NCBI GenBank assembly: GCA_027563935.2
Contig: JANVAS020000203.1
Coordinates: 4,712,001-4,776,000, forward strand
DNA: 64,000 nucleotides
Reading direction: 5' to 3'
Source: Costus lasius
Taxonomy: Eukaryota; Streptophyta; Magnoliopsida; Zingiberales; Costaceae
Shown in pieces: positions 33,373 to 46,613 of this stretch (its first letter is position 1; each line of letters opens with the position of its first letter). The position numbers were made by a program, and so were the translations under genes. The notes beneath the pieces are model-generated. The model worked only from the letters and a program-made list of their open reading frames with translations, made no database searches and had not been told where the DNA came from.

Positions 33373-36300
33373 ATGAGCTTCAATGTGCGATCCCTACTGG
33401 AAAGGGAGAAGTTTGCTAGGCCGAACTTCTCAGACTGGTACGGACACCTTAAGATTGTTCTTAAGGCAGAGAGGAAACTGTATGTCCTCGAGACGGCTAT
33501 ACCGCCTCAACCCGCTCCGAACGCCGCAAGGGCGGTTCGGGAAGCTTATGAAAAGCACGTCAATGATAGCATTGATGTCGCTTGCCTGATGCTAGCGTCT
33601 ATGACGCCACCACTGCAGCGTCAGCATGAGGAAATGTCGGCTATAGAGATTATAGCGAACCTCAAGATGTTGTATGCTGCACAGGCGAGGACAGAACGCT
33701 ATAATTTGACAAAGCTGTTCTTTCAGAGCAAACTGGCTGAAGCGAGCCCAGTGGGAGCTCACGTGCTCAAGATGATTGGGCACAAGGAAGCTCTAGAGAA
33801 ACTGGGGCATACCATCAATCAGGAGCTTGCTGTAGACATTATTCTGCAGTCTCTCCTGCCCTCTTTCGATGCGTTCATCATTAACTTTAATATGAACAAA
33901 ATCAATTGTACTCCGGCAGAGCTGCTGAACATGCTCTTCACTACTGAGGAGACTCTGAAGGGAAAGCCTTCGACCTCTGTCTTAATGGTTCCTTCTAGGA
34001 ACAAGAAGAAGGGGAAGAAGGGCAAGGCCCCTGTCAAGAGTTATAGCAAGGCTCTGAAGCAAAAAGTTAAGCGGTCAAAGGAATACAGATGTTTCCACTG
34101 TGGCCAGCTGGGTCACTGGAAAAAGGACTGTAAAGCGCTCCAAGGAGGTAAGAGGGGAAGCTTTGCTTCTGGCTCAGGTATTTACGTGTCGGAAGTCATG
34201 GTTTCATCTTCTTCTATTTCATGGGTGTTGGACACTGCATGTGGAGTTCACATTTGTTCAAATGTACAGGAACTCAAGAGAAGAAGGCAGGTGGGACAGC
34301 ATGAGGTAGACCTACGCGTTGGAAATGGGGCACGGGTTGCTGCTGTTGCTGTAGGAGACTATTTCATCTTTTTGCCATCTGGGCTTGTATTAGAACTGAA
34401 CAATTGTTATTTTGTTCCCAGCATTACTAAAAATATTATCTCCATTCCTGCTCTTGTCAGGAAGGGATTTTCCTTTGAATGCAATATTTCAAAGTGTGTT
34501 CTTTCTTTGGATAATATTTTTTATGCTACTGGTTCAATTAACAATGGGTTATTCATGTTGGACATGGAATGTTCTATACAAAACATTGATATTAAGAAAG
34601 CCAAGTATGCTGATGACAGCACCTTGCTATGGCATAGTCGTTTAGGCCATATTAACAAGAAACGCATTAAGCGGTTGCATGATCATGGACTACTGGGATC
34701 ATTCTCCTATGAGAAGATTGATACATGCAAAGCTTGTTTAATGGGTAAAATGACGAAGTCACCTTTTCCTCACAAAGGTCAAAGGGCTTCAGGTTTACTT
34801 GACCTTATACACAGTGATGTGTGTGGGCCGTTTAGTAAACATGCCAGAGGTGGCTATCAATACTTCATCACCTTCACTGATGATTTCAGTAGATACGGGT
34901 ATGTCTATCTTATGAGACATAAAAGTGAATCTTTTGACAAGTTCAAAGAGTTCAAAAATGAAGTACAAAATCAGCTAGGCCGAAATATCAAGGCACTTCG
35001 TTCTGATCGAGGTGGAGAATACCTAAGTCGAGAGTTTACTGACTATCTAAAGGAGTGTGGGATTATCTCACAGCTCACTCCGCCAGGAACACCGCAATGG
35101 AATGGTGTGTCCGAGAGGAGAAATAGAACGTTACTTGATATGGTTCGTTCTATGATGAGTCAGGCTACTCTTCCATATTCCTTTTGGGGTTTTGCACTGG
35201 AAACAGCTGCAAAGGTACTAAACCGAGTGCCATCCAAGGCAGTTTCTAAGACGCCATATGAGTTATGGTATGGGAAACAGCCTAGCTTGACATTTATCAG
35301 GATCTGGGGTTGCGAGGCTTATGTCAAAAAGCTCGCCTCTGGGAAACTAGAGAGCAGATCTGACAAATGCATCTTTGTCGGATACCCTAAGGAAACTAAG
35401 GGTTATTATTTCTACGATCCCAAAGAGAACAAGGTATTTGTTGCTCGGACGGCCATATTTCTTGAGAAGGAGTTTCTTCTGCAAGAGGCCAGTGGGAGAG
35501 AAATAAAGTTGGATGAGAATCCAGAGGAAGGACAAAGTGCTCAAGCACAGTTGGATGAGCCTGAGCCGGTGGATCAGGTTACTGAACAACCTGAGGCTCA
35601 GATATCACAGGAACCGCGAAGATCGGGAAGGATTCGTCGACAGCCTGAGCGCTATGACGGAGTCTACATCATTGATAATGATGAACCCCTTACTTATGCG
35701 GATGCGGTCAGTGGACCGGATTCAGCTAGATGGCTTGAAGCTATGCGAGCCGAGATGGACTCCATGTCTGATAACCAAGTTTGGGATTTGGTTGATCCGC
35801 CTCCGGGAGTTATCCCTATAGGCTGTAAATGGATCTTCAAGAAGAAGATTGACATGGATGGTAACGTGGTTACCTATAAAGGCAGGCTAGTTGCGAAAGG
35901 TTTCAAACAAATCTACGGGATAGATTATGATGAAACTTTCTCACCTGTAGCCATGTTTAAGTCTATTCGGATTCTTTTCGCGATAGCAGCATATTACGAT
36001 TATGAGATTTGGTAAATGGATGTGAAAACAGCTTTCCTAAATGGAAATCTGGATGAGGATGTGTATATGACACAACCTGAAGGTTTCACTAATCCATCAG
36101 ATCGTCATAAGATATGCAAATTAAAGAAGTCTATTTATGGACTTAAACAAGCATCGAGAAGCTGGAATATTCGTTTTGATGAATCAGTCAGTGAATTTGG
36201 TTTCATCAAGAACGAGGATGACCCGTGTGTATATAAGAGGTTTAGTGGGAGCGTGATTACTTTTCTAGTCCTCTACGTCGATGATATCTTGATCATTGGA

Positions 36301-37257
36301 AATGACATTCCTGAAATGCATGCGGTTAAGGCATGGTTAAGGAAATGTTTCCAGATGAAAGATCTAGGAGAAGCAGCCTATGTATTAGGTGTGAAGATCT
36401 ACAGGGATAGATCTAAGAGGCTTCTCGGGTTGTGCCAGAGTACTTACATCGATAAAGTCCTGGAGAGATTTCATTTAGAGAATTCTAAAAGAGGATATCT
36501 TCCAGTCAGACATGGTCTGAATCTTTCGAAGAGTCAGTGTCCACAAACACAGACTGAGAAAGATGAAATGGACAATACGCCTTATGCTTCGGCTATTGGG
36601 TCCATTATGTATGCGATGTTGTGTACTCGCCCAGACGTCGCTTACGGGTTAAGCGTGACCAGTCGGTTCCAAAGTAATCCAGGTATGGCGCACTGGATTG
36701 CAGTCAAGAACATTTTAAAATATCTGCGGAGGACCAAAGATATGTTCTTGATATATGGTGGTCAGGAAGAACTCAGTATTGAAGGATATACTGACGCTTC
36801 GTTCCAGTCTGACCAGGATGATTTTCGATCGCAATCAGGCTATGTTTTTAGCTTGAATGGAGGAGCGGTGGTGTGGAAGAGTTTCAAACAGTCAACTGTT
36901 GCTGATTCCACAACAGAAGCCGAGTATGTTGCAGCCTCGGAAGCATCCAAGGAGGCAGTGTGGATTCGTAAGTTCGTGAGAGAACTTGGTGTCGTTCCTT
37001 TGAGTGCAGATCCTTTGGTTATCTTTTGTGATAACACTGGAGCAATCGCACAAGCAAAGGAACCACGGTCGCACCAGAAATCCAAGCACATACAGAGACG
37101 GTTTCACTTGGTCCGGGAGATCATTGATCGTGGCGAGATCAAAGTCTGCAAGGTTCATACAGATGACAATCTGGCAGACCCGCTTACCAAGCCTCTGGCG
37201 CAGCAGAAGCATGAGAAGCACTGTAATAATATGGGTTTGAGATTTCTCAACCATTAG
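33373..37257 (+). pseudogene. Element E Gag-Pol polyprotein with one internal stop (CAG to TAA)
   Basis: Frame of 1294 codons from ATG 33373. Gag core; CCHC knuckle CFHCGQLGHWKKDC near residue 240; protease WVLDTACG near 287; integrase with LLWHSRLGHIN, CKAC, HSDVCGP, SDRGGEY, NGVSERRN and IWGCEAYV; RT with GCKWIFKKK, MDVKTAFLNG, IYGLKQASRSW and YVDDILIIGND; RNase H with GYTDASF, STTEAEY and SHQKSKHI. The only lesion is TAA at 36013-36015, where C and D have CAG, inside RT before MDVKTAFLNG. Product would be an 880-residue truncated protein; 36016-37257 stays open. All other visible motifs are intact, so loss is recent or the copy is mobilised in trans. Confidence 0.94.
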
Positions 37258-37260
37258 ATT

Positions 37261-37277
37261 AAGTGCAAGTGGGAGAT
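37261..37277 (+). other. Element E polypurine tract
   Basis: AAGTGCAAGTGGGAGAT immediately before the 3' LTR, four bases after the pol stop. Confidence 0.88.
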
Positions 37278-38983
37278 TGTTGGGGTATGCCCTTAAGGCT
37301 AATGTTTGAGGCCTTGGGATTGTAACAGTATCATGTAATAAACTTTTATGTTTATAAAGGCATGGTTGTTATTCAGTTTGTTACATTGTCTGCTGCAATA
37401 AGTGTGCTTCTGAATAATGTCTCAAAGCTGTTCAGCTAGGCTGACATAATGTGAATGTCCTTAGTCGATATATCTTGGTGAACATGAGACAGCCTTGATA
37501 TGGTTGAGACTAATATGTGTTCTAATCTTATAGGATGCTTCGAGCATGGAATAAGATGTAGACTCATGGGTACATTGGATGTACTGGACAGACCCTACTA
37601 GGATATTCAATTGCTTGTCACAATGTGAATAATCCTTGATTGTAACAAGTGGCACATTTCCTCTGACTTGAGATCACTTGTGTTTTCTAAATGATGATTG
37701 TCATTGTTTTGAGGTAGTTCAATATCATTTGAAACATAATGGTTATAGACTATCTTGGATGGTGAGCTTGAGTCAGGTTAGGGCACTAGTGATAGACATA
37801 GGATTGCCGTCTCCTTGTTTAAGGAGTGTGATGTTCTAAAGGGGCCCCCTGGATGAGATGATTGAGAAAAGTGTATGGCCATACCCAGGTGACTATGATC
37901 ATCTGATCTAATCATGCTCATCATATTGGAGTTACAAGCTTGACACGCTTGTCCAATAAGAACATCAAGTGGCAAAGGAAAGATGCATGCCTTGTGAATT
38001 GGATTCACACTTGTGCTGTATTTTGGGTGTAGTCTTGGAAGACTCTTTCCTTTCTATCGGGAGACAGTGATGTGTTGCTAGATACCCCTCACTGATCGTG
38101 ATGACGTGAGTTATCGTTACCGACATTTAAAGGAAACCCTCAGGGTCGCACAATTTGATGATATGGCTTACTTAAGTCAGATCGTGTGGACTGAATTGTT
38201 TGGGTTCAGTTTAAAGGGATTTTAATCTCTGATTGTAAGTGAGATCTGGTCTGATCATGTTTGATTGATTAGGGCTTGAGATCGGTAAGCTTCGATTGAG
38301 AGAATGGATGCTAGATCGGTGAGATCAGGAGCATCAAGAGATTAACGGTCAGATCTTAAGCCTTAGGGGTTTATTATGATCTGGACTGATTGCTTGGTTT
38401 ATTTGGTTATTGAACCAAAGTCAAGTGAACCGGCTCAATGTATGAGCGCATGGTTCAAGGGTGAATTGGATTTGCGATTGGGTAAACCCATGATCGCAAC
38501 TTGAGAAGTGACTTGCTATTTTTAGATAGCACTTCTTCTAATCGTGGCCATGCCTCACGATAGCCTCTATTCATGCCTCTCCTCTTGGTTCGTCGCTTGC
38601 TCTAGTTTTTGACGGGAGAACACATTTTCGTGTGGTGAAAAACTGGTGGACGACAAGGAGAAAAGACGCCAAGCAAGAAAGAACTCTCTCTTCCCTTCAA
38701 GCGATCAAGACACCTTGGACGATCCTTGCTAGCACAAGGAGCACCAAGGAAGGAGCGCATCTTCATCTTGTGTGCGAGACTTTGGAGAAGAGGCGCTTGC
38801 ATCTTTTGCTTCCAAGACGCCATCTAGAAATGGCTATGGTATGAATCATTTTCATTCATGCAGAGTTTTATAAGTTGATCATAACGCATGCAAAGATCGT
38901 AGAAACCCCTTTCCGCTGCATGTTAACCTCCATATGCGCCTATAGGGTTTCGCCCCCCCCCCCCTTGTCTAAGGGAACCTTCA
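37278..38983 (+). repeat. Element E 3' LTR
   Basis: 1706 bp, about 6 substitutions from the 5' LTR. Palindrome GTATGGCCATAC at 37873-37884. C run of 12. Followed by target duplication gatac. Confidence 0.95.
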
Positions 38984-39595
38984 GATACCAATCCAATCCA
39001 ACTCTGCAGCACCGGGTGGCTATAAAGAACATCCAAATGTATCTGAGAATAACTAAGGATTTGATCTTGGTCTATTGGGTGGGGGGGGGGGGGCAGGAAG
39101 AGCTCAGTGTTCAGGGGTACATCCATGCGTCATTCTAGTTAGACCCTGATGACTTCAGATCATAGGCAAGCTATGTGTTCAAGATGAATGGAGGTGTTGT
39201 ATGCTAGAAAAGCTTCAAGCAATCCACCATAGCTGATTTTACAACCGAGGTTGAATATGTCACCACTTTTGAGGTAGCCAAAGAGGCCGTTCGGATCAGG
39301 AAGTTCATATATGAACTTCAGGTGGTTCCAACTGCTATGAATCCAATTGAGCTCTATTGTGACAACAATGGAGCGATTGCTCAAGCAAAGGAACCATAGT
39401 CTCATCAAAAGTCCAAACACATACTCAGGAGATTTCACCTTATTAGAGAGATCATTCACCGAAGTGATGCCAATATTAGGAAAGTTAACAAAGACAACAA
39501 TCTAGCAGACCCACTGACTAAAACTTTGGCGCAGCATAAGCATGACAGTCATACGGGGGACATAGGGTTGAGATTTTTCAACAACTAGGTCTAAG
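38984..39595 (+). pseudogene. Element J Pol remnant (RNase H end)
   Basis: Continues J's pol after E: a decayed RNase H with AEYVT-like, DNNGAIAQAKEP and SHQKSKHILRRFHLIREII matches, ending RFFNN. It contains several stops and a run of 13 G (39081-39093) that shifts the frame. A degenerate PPT (AAGTGCAAGTGGAAAAT) follows at 39593-39609. Confidence 0.85.
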
Positions 39596-39609
39596 TGCAA
39601 GTGGAAAAT

Positions 39610-40172
39610 TGTTGGTGTATATGCCCTTGGACCCATTGTTGGTCTATCTTTTGTACTAATTTACATTGATATCTTATATATATATCATTATGGCATTGTC
39701 ATTATTATGCTTTATTTACATCTGCATTCTTTTTATGCATGCATGTTAATGTCCCTAGAAGCAAATTGTATTTGTGCTCAAACTCTATCCCTAGTCAAGT
39801 ACTTGAGTGGATAAGGGACAGCTCTGGAACATATGAGACTAGTATATAGGCTAGTTAAGCACATGGTGCTAACGCAAACTTATGGGTATATCAATGAGGC
39901 TCTAATTTGTTGTCATGAGTTAACCTCACAAGTGATAGAAGATGCATTGATCCCTTGACTTGAGTTCATTAACCCTTCTATATGGTAAGGGACATACTTT
40001 GATACAACCTAACACCTCACCACAGTTGGGAGGTTATAACGGTTGTCAATAAGAATGTCATGACCCATATGAGAAAATCAATGGACAGATATAGGATTTG
40101 CCCTTTTCTGAGGGAAGCTTGATATCCACAAGCCCTCCTATGGATGCATGACTGAAAGTGTATGGCCATGCC
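39610..40172 (+). repeat. Element J 3' LTR, first segment (family H)
   Basis: Begins TGTTGGTGTATATGCCC as in I (46614) and runs to a mutated palindrome TATGGCCATG, where K has inserted. The remainder lies beyond K, outside the window. Confidence 0.85.
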
Positions 40173-41832
40173 TGAAAGGAAACCTAGTTCACAAGCATTA
40201 TTCAAAAACTTGTCGCAGCGGAAATACTAGGATCGCAGACATGAGTACATGATCAACTTTGTTTAACTTGTATAAGACAAGTTAGAGTATTACCTGTGCC
40301 ATGATGTGAGAGGCGACTTGGAAGATGAAAGGGGCGAGTGCCTCTTCTCCAAAGATGTCACACACAAGATGAGAAAGACTTTCTTCCTTGTGTTCCTTGT
40401 GCTAGCAAAGACACTAAGGAGTCTTGATCGTCTCTAGGAAAGGATGATGTGTGTCCCCTTGGCCGGTCGAGCTTCTCTTCCTTGCGTGAAGATGATCCAC
40501 ACGAGAGCACGAGAGCAACGAGAGGAGGAGGCGAGAGGGCTTTCGAAAACGTGGATGCACTAAAAGGAAAATTCGGCCACCACTTATGGTAAGAACCGAA
40601 TTAGTAACTCCCTCCATAACTTCCCTTTAAGCGATCGAAAACTCCTCATTGATTGAACCATGCGTTCACAAGTGAACCGGTTCAATCTCAATTTGGTTCA
40701 AGCACCAAATCAAACCAGCCCTGGTTATAATCTTCTTTGAACCAAATGGCTCAAGATCTAACCACACATCACATTGAACCCCTGATCTTTACGATCAAGC
40801 TTCAATCCTCCGATCAAAGCTTACCGATCACATGTCCTAATCAATCAAACATGATTAGACTAGATCTCACTTTTAATCAGAGCTTAAAATCCTTTAAACC
40901 GAACTAGAATAATTCCAGTCCACACGATCTGACATAAGTAAGCCATATCATCAAATTGTGCGACCCTAAGGGTTTCCTTCAATGTCGGTAACGATAACTT
41001 ACGTTATCACGATCAGAGAGAGGTATCTAGCAACACATCACTGTCTTCCAATATGAAGGAAAGAGTCTTCCAAGACTACTCCTAAACCACAGCACAAGTG
41101 TGAATCTCATTCACTTGGCATACATGTTTCCCTTTGCCACTGGATGTTCTCATCGGACAAGCGTGTCAAGCCTGTGATTCCAACATGATGAAAATGGTTA
41201 GATCAGATAAACATAGTCGTCTGGGTATGGCCATACACATTCTCAACCATTTCATCCATAGGGCCCCCTTAGAACATCACACTCCAACCAGGAGAGGCAA
41301 TCCTATATCTATCACAAGTACCCTAACATGACTCATGCCCACTATCCAAGATAATCCTTAATCATTATCTTTCAAATGATATGGAACTACCTCAAGATAA
41401 TGCCAATCATCACTTAGAAACACAAGTGATCTCAAGTCAGAGGGAATATGCCACTTGCTTGCATACAAGGATTATTCACATTGTGACAAACAATTGAATA
41501 TCCTGAGAAGGGTCAGTCCAGTACATCCAATGCACCTATGTGTCTAAATCTTATTCCATGCTCGAAGCATCCTATAAGATTAGAACACATATTAGTCTCA
41601 ATCATACCAAGGCTGTCTCATGTTCACCAAGATATCTCGACTAAGGACAATACTGAATGTCAGCTAAACTGAACATCATTGAGACATTACCCAGAAGTAC
41701 ACATATAACAACAGCTAATGTAACAATCTGAATAACAACAATTGCCTTTTTAAAACAAATATATTTATTTTATACATGATACTGACAATAACCCAAGGCC
41801 TCAAACATTAGCCTTAAGGGCATACCCTAACA
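40173..41832 (-). repeat. Element K 3' LTR
   Basis: 1660 bp, begins tgaaaggaaacc and ends cataccctaaca on the plus strand. It holds the conserved block at about 41470-41630 with more substitutions than elsewhere, and GTATGGCCATAC near 41225. Confidence 0.85.
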
Positions 41833-41852
41833 ATCTCCCACTTGCACTTAAA

Positions 41853-43127
41853 CTAATGGTTGAGAAATCTCAAGCCCATATTTTTACAGTGCTTCTCATG
41901 CTTCTGATGCGTCAGAGGCTTTGTAAGCAGGTCAGCTAGATTGTGATCTGTATGAATCTTGCAGATCTTGATGTCTCCTCGATCAATGATTTCACGGATC
42001 AAGTGAAACCTTCTCTGTATGTGCTTGGACTTCTGGTGTGACCGTGGTTCCTTCGCTTGTGCAATCGCTCCGGTGTTATCACAGAAGATAACCAATGGAT
42101 CTGCACTTGAAGGAACAACACCAAGTTCCTGAATGAACTTACGAATCCATACTGCCTCCTTTGATGCTTCTGAGGCTGCAACATACTCGGCTTCTGTTGT
42201 GGAATCAGCAACAATTGATTGTTTGAAACTCTTCCACACCACTGCTCCTCCATTCAAGCTAAAAACATAGCCTGATTGCGATCAGAAATCGTCTTGGTCA
42301 GATTGGAACGAGGCATCAGTATATCCTTCAATACTGAGTTCTCCCTGACCTCCATAAATCAAGAACATATCTTTGGTTCTGCGAAGATATTTCAACACGT
42401 TCTTGACTGCAATCTAGTGTGCGACGTCTGGGCGAGTACACAACATCGCATACATGATGGACCCAATAGCCGAAGCATAAGGCGTATTGTCCATCTCATC
42501 TTTCTCAGACTGTGTTTGAGGACACTGGCCTTTTGAAAGATTCAGACCATGTCTGACTGGAAGATATCCTCTTTTAGAATTTTCTAAATGGAATCTCTCC
42601 TGGACCTTATCGATGTAAGTACTTTGGCATAGCCCGAGAAGCCTATTAGATCTATCTCTAAAGATCTTCACACCTAGTATATAGGTCGCTCCTCCTAAAT
42701 CTTTCATCTGGAAACATTTTCCTAACCATGCTTTGACTGCATGCAGTTCAGGAATATCGTTTCCAATGATTAAAATATCATCGACGTAGAGAACTAGGAA
42801 AGTAATCACGCTCCCACTAAACCTTTTATATACACATGGGTCATCTTCATTTTTGATGAAACCAAATTCAGAAACTGATTCATCAAAATGAATATTCCAG
42901 CTTCTCGATGCTTGTTTTAGTCCATAAATGGACTTCTTTAATTTGCATATTTTATGACGTTCTGATGGGTTAATGAAACCTTCAGGTTGTGTCATGTACA
43001 CATCCTCTTCTAATTTTCCATTAAGGAAAGCGGTTTTCACATCCATTTGCCATATCTCATAATCATAATATGCTGCTATCGCGAGGATAATTCGAATGGA
43101 CTTGAACATGGCTACAGGAGAGAAAGT
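41853..43127 (-). pseudogene. Element K Pol remnant (RNase H and RT)
   Basis: Still clearly RT (MDVKTAFLNG, IYGLKQASRSW, YVDDILIIGND) and RNase H (TTEAEY, SHQKSKHI), ending RFLNH. Lesions in reading order: a 48-bp in-frame deletion (16 codons, between TRPDVA and HW) at about 42420 with a GC microhomology; TGG to TAG at 42414-42416; CGA to TGA at 42282-42284. It continues after L at 46507-46613. Confidence 0.88.
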
Positions 43128-46100
43128 TGTTAGGGTATGCCCTTAAGGCTAATGTTTGAGGCCTTGGGTTGTTATCAGTATCATGTATAAACTCTATGTT
43201 TATAAAGGCAATGGTTGTTATTCAGGTTGTTACATTATCTGCTGCAATATGTATACTTCTGAATAATGTCTCAATGGTGTTCAGCTTGGCTGACATGCAG
43301 TATTGTCCTTAGTCGAGATATCTTGGTGAACATGAGACAGCCTTGATATGATTGAGACTAATATGTGTTCTAATCTTATAGGATGCTTCGAGCATGGAAT
43401 AAGATGTAGACTCATGGGTACATTGGATGTACTGGACAGACCCTACTTAGGATATTCAATTGCTTGTCACAATGTGAATAATCCTTGTATGCAAACAAGT
43501 GGCATACTTCCTCTGACTTGAGATCACTTGTATTTCTAAATGATGATTGGCATTGTCTTGAGGTAGTTCAATATCATTTGAAACATAATGGTTATAGACT
43601 ATCTTGGATAATGAGCATGAGTCATGTTAGGGCACTAGTGATAGATATAGGATTGCCGTCTCCTTGTTTGGAGTGTGATGTTCTGAAGGGGCCCCCTGGA
43701 TGAGATGATTGAGAAAGTGTATGGCCATACCCAGATGACTATGTTCATCTGATCTAATCATTCTCATCATATTGGAATTACAGGCTTGACACGCTTGTCC
43801 AATAAGAACATCCAGTGGCAAAGGAAACACATATGTCAAGTGACTTGGGTTCACACTTGTGCTGTGGTTTGGGTGTAGTCTTGGAAGACTCTTTCCTTTA
43901 TATCGGGAGACAGTGATGTGTTGCTAGATACCCCTCTCTGTTCGTGATAACGTAAGTTATCGTTACCGACATTTAAAGGAAACCCTTAGGGTCGCACAAT
44001 TTGATGATATGGCTTACTTAAGTCAGATCGTGTGGACTGAATTGTTTGAAAGTGCCCCTTAGATTAGGGGGTCCCCTTCTAGGGGGAGCATAACCCTAAA
44101 GCATATGGCGCATAAAATTTTCTTCTTGCGGAACTAGGGTTATAGGATCGATATGCATGCTAAAAGATCAACTTGATAATAAGAAAACAATCATACCATC
44201 GCCATGGGAAGATGTTTCCTTGGAAGCAAAGATCAAAGTAGATCTTCTCCTTGTCGTCACACACAAGATGATGTCGCTATCTCTCTTGGTGCTCCTTGTG
44301 CTAGCAAGGTTCCAAGAGGTCCTTGTCGAGTGAAGGGAAAATGAGATCTCTTTCTTCTTGGCCGAATCCTCCTCAACCTTCAAAGTGTCGCCACACTCAC
44401 GAGAGAGACGAGAGGAAGATGGGCGAGAGAGAACCTTGAGTGAGCGAAAATAGAGTATTTTCTATTTTGATGAGCGCACTCTCCAAATGGAGATCATGGT
44501 TACTAAAAATAGTAACCACTCCTCACCACAACGTTCACGCCAAGTGAACTTGTCGCCTACTCCTCTCCCTATGAACCAAGCGCTCATTTAGTGAGCCGGT
44601 TCACTTTGGTTCGGTTTAAGAACCAATCAAGCCAATGATCTAGTCTAGATCTTAAATAAACCCTAAGGTTCACGATCCAACCGTCGATCTCAACGATGCC
44701 CCTGATCTGACCGATCTGGCATGCATTCTCTCGATCGAAGCTTACCGATCTCAAGCCCTAATCAATCAAACATGATCAGACCAGATCTCACTCACAATCA
44801 GAGATTAAATCCCTTTAAACTGAACCCAAACAATTCAGTCCACACGATCTGACTTAAGTAAGCCATATCATCAAATTGTGCGACCCCAAGGGTTTCCTTT
44901 AAATGTCGGTAACGATAACTCGCGTTATCACGATCAGTGAGGGGTATCTAGCAACACATCACTATCTCCCGATATAAAGAAATGAGTCTTCCAAGACTAC
45001 ACCCAAACCACAGCACAAGTGTGAATCAAATCACAAGGCATGCATATTTCCTTTGCCACTGGATGTTCTTATTGGACAAGCCTGTCAAGCTTGTAATTCC
45101 AATTTGATGAGCATGATTAGAACAGACGAACACTGTCACCTGGGTATGGCCATACACTCTCTCAATCATCTCATCCAGGGGGCCCCATTAGAACATCACA
45201 CTCCTTAAACAAGGAGACGGCAATCCTTTGTCTATCACTAATGCTCTAACCTGACTCAAGCTCACCATCCAAGATAGTCTATAATCATTATGTTTCAAAC
45301 GATATTGAACTATCTCAAAACAATGACAATCATCATTTAGAAAACACAAGTGATCTCAAGTCAGAGGAAATGTGCCACTTGTCATAATCAAGGAATATTC
45401 ACATTGTGACAAACAATTGAACATCCTAGTAGGGTCTGTCCAGTACATCCCATGTACCCATGAGTCTACATCTTATTCCATGCTCGAAGCATCCTATAAG
45501 ATTAGAACACATATTAGTCTTAACCATATCAAGGCTGTCTCATGTTCACCAAGATACATCGACTAAGGACATAATAGCTTGTCAGCCCAGCTGAACAGCT
45601 TTGAGACATTATTCAGAAGAACATATATTGCAGCAGACAATGTAGCTAACTGAATAACAACCATGCCTTTATAAACTTAAGAGTTTATTACATGATACAG
45701 ATACATTCCCACAGGCCTCAAACATTAGCCTTAAGGGCATACCCCAACATTGTTTTGGTTCAGTTTAAAGGGATTTAAACTCTGATTGTAAGTGAGATCT
45801 GGTCTGATCATGTTTGATTGATTAGGGCTTGAGATCGGTAAGCTTCAATCGAGAGAATTGATGCTAGATCGGTGAGATCAAGAGATCAAGAGATGGATGG
45901 TTAGATCTTGAACCTTTTGGTTCAATATGATCTAGGACAATGCTTGGTTTGTTTTGGTCTTTGAACCAAATATAATTGAACCGGCTCATCACATGAGCGC
46001 ATGGTTCAAAAGAAGGAGTTTGCGGTTGGTTCATGAACGCATGAACGCATGAAGTGATGACTTGCTATTTTTGGAAGTCATGGTTTCCAAAATAGACTTC

Positions 46101-46501
46101 ACGCCTCACGTTTGAAGTGAACGCTCGCCTCTCTTCTCCTTTCGATGCCTCTCTCGTGTGTGGAAAGTCTTCACGCCAAGGAGGTTGTGTGACAAGCAAA
46201 AGACATCATCACATTCCTTTCACACGATCAGGAGACTTGGAGATCCTTGCTAGCACAAGGAACGACAAGGAGAAAGTCATCAATCACCTTGTGTGCGGTG
46301 CCTTTGGAGAAGAAGCACACGCTTCTTTTGATTCCATGTCGCCATCCAAGAAATGGCATTGGTATGATCCCCTTCTCGATCTATGCATGTTATTAAAGTT
46401 GATCATATATTCATCCATGCGATCTTAGAAACCCTAATTTTCTCTTATTGCAAGTTCTGATATGCGCCTATTAGGGTTTCGCCCCCCCTTAGAAACTTTC
46501 A
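43128..46501 (+). mobile_element. Element L: solo LTR of family A, interrupted by M, TSD aaagt
   Basis: Starts TGTTAGGGTATGCCC and ends AACTTTCA, flanked by aaagt at 43123-43127 and 46502-46506, with no internal region. Without M and its duplication it is about 1666 bp, the size of a full LTR. Such solo LTRs arise by unequal recombination between the two LTRs of an element. Confidence 0.9.
44047..45749 (-). mobile_element. Element M: solo LTR of family A inside solo LTR L, TSD ttgtt
   Basis: 1703 bp, plus strand begins tgaaagtgcccc and ends ccccaaca, flanked by ttgtt at 44042-44046 and 45750-45754. It is followed by L sequence rather than a PPT or pol, so it is solo. Two hairpin-capable CCCCTT...AGGGG units lie near its U5 end. 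Confidence 0.92.
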
Positions 46502-46506
46502 AAAGT

Positions 46507-46613
46507 TTCATCATAATCTATCCCGTAGATTTGTTTGAAACCTTTCGCAACCAGCCTGCCCTTATAGGTAACTATGTTACCATCCATGTCTTTCTTCTTT
46601 CTGAAGATCCACT
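46507..46613 (-). pseudogene. Element K Pol remnant (start of RT)
   Basis: Continues K's RT after L. It matches the GCKWIFKKK ... MDGN ... [21 protein letters not shown] part of E and D and ends at element I (flank ccact, 46609-46613). Confidence 0.82.

Larger units (their letters stand above)
29831..38983 (+). mobile_element. Element E: complete Ty1/copia (Angela-like) retrotransposon, TSD gatac
   Basis: Complete 9153-bp element with gatac at 29826-29830 and 38984-38988, inserted in J's RT. LTRs of 1709 and 1706 bp differ at about 6 positions plus the length of a C run (15 versus 12). PBS, leader, a 1294-codon polyprotein frame with a single internal stop, and PPT are all present. This is the best plus-strand reference for family A in the window. 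Confidence 0.96.
40173..46613 (-). mobile_element. Element K: decayed Ty1/copia (family A), carrying solo LTRs L and M, cut by I
   Basis: Reverse-oriented. 3' LTR 40173-41832, PPT, then pol 41853-43127 and 46507-46613. L interrupts its pol. Element I interrupts it again at 46614, and the rest of K lies beyond I outside the window. The LTR is more diverged from B, C, D and M (for example ending cataccctaaca), consistent with an older copy. Confidence 0.88.

Noticed and set aside
39081..39093. Run of 13 G as a possible functional quadruplex
   Set aside because: It is a homopolymer in a decayed pseudogene and does not match sequence in relatives; probably slippage or a sequencing error.
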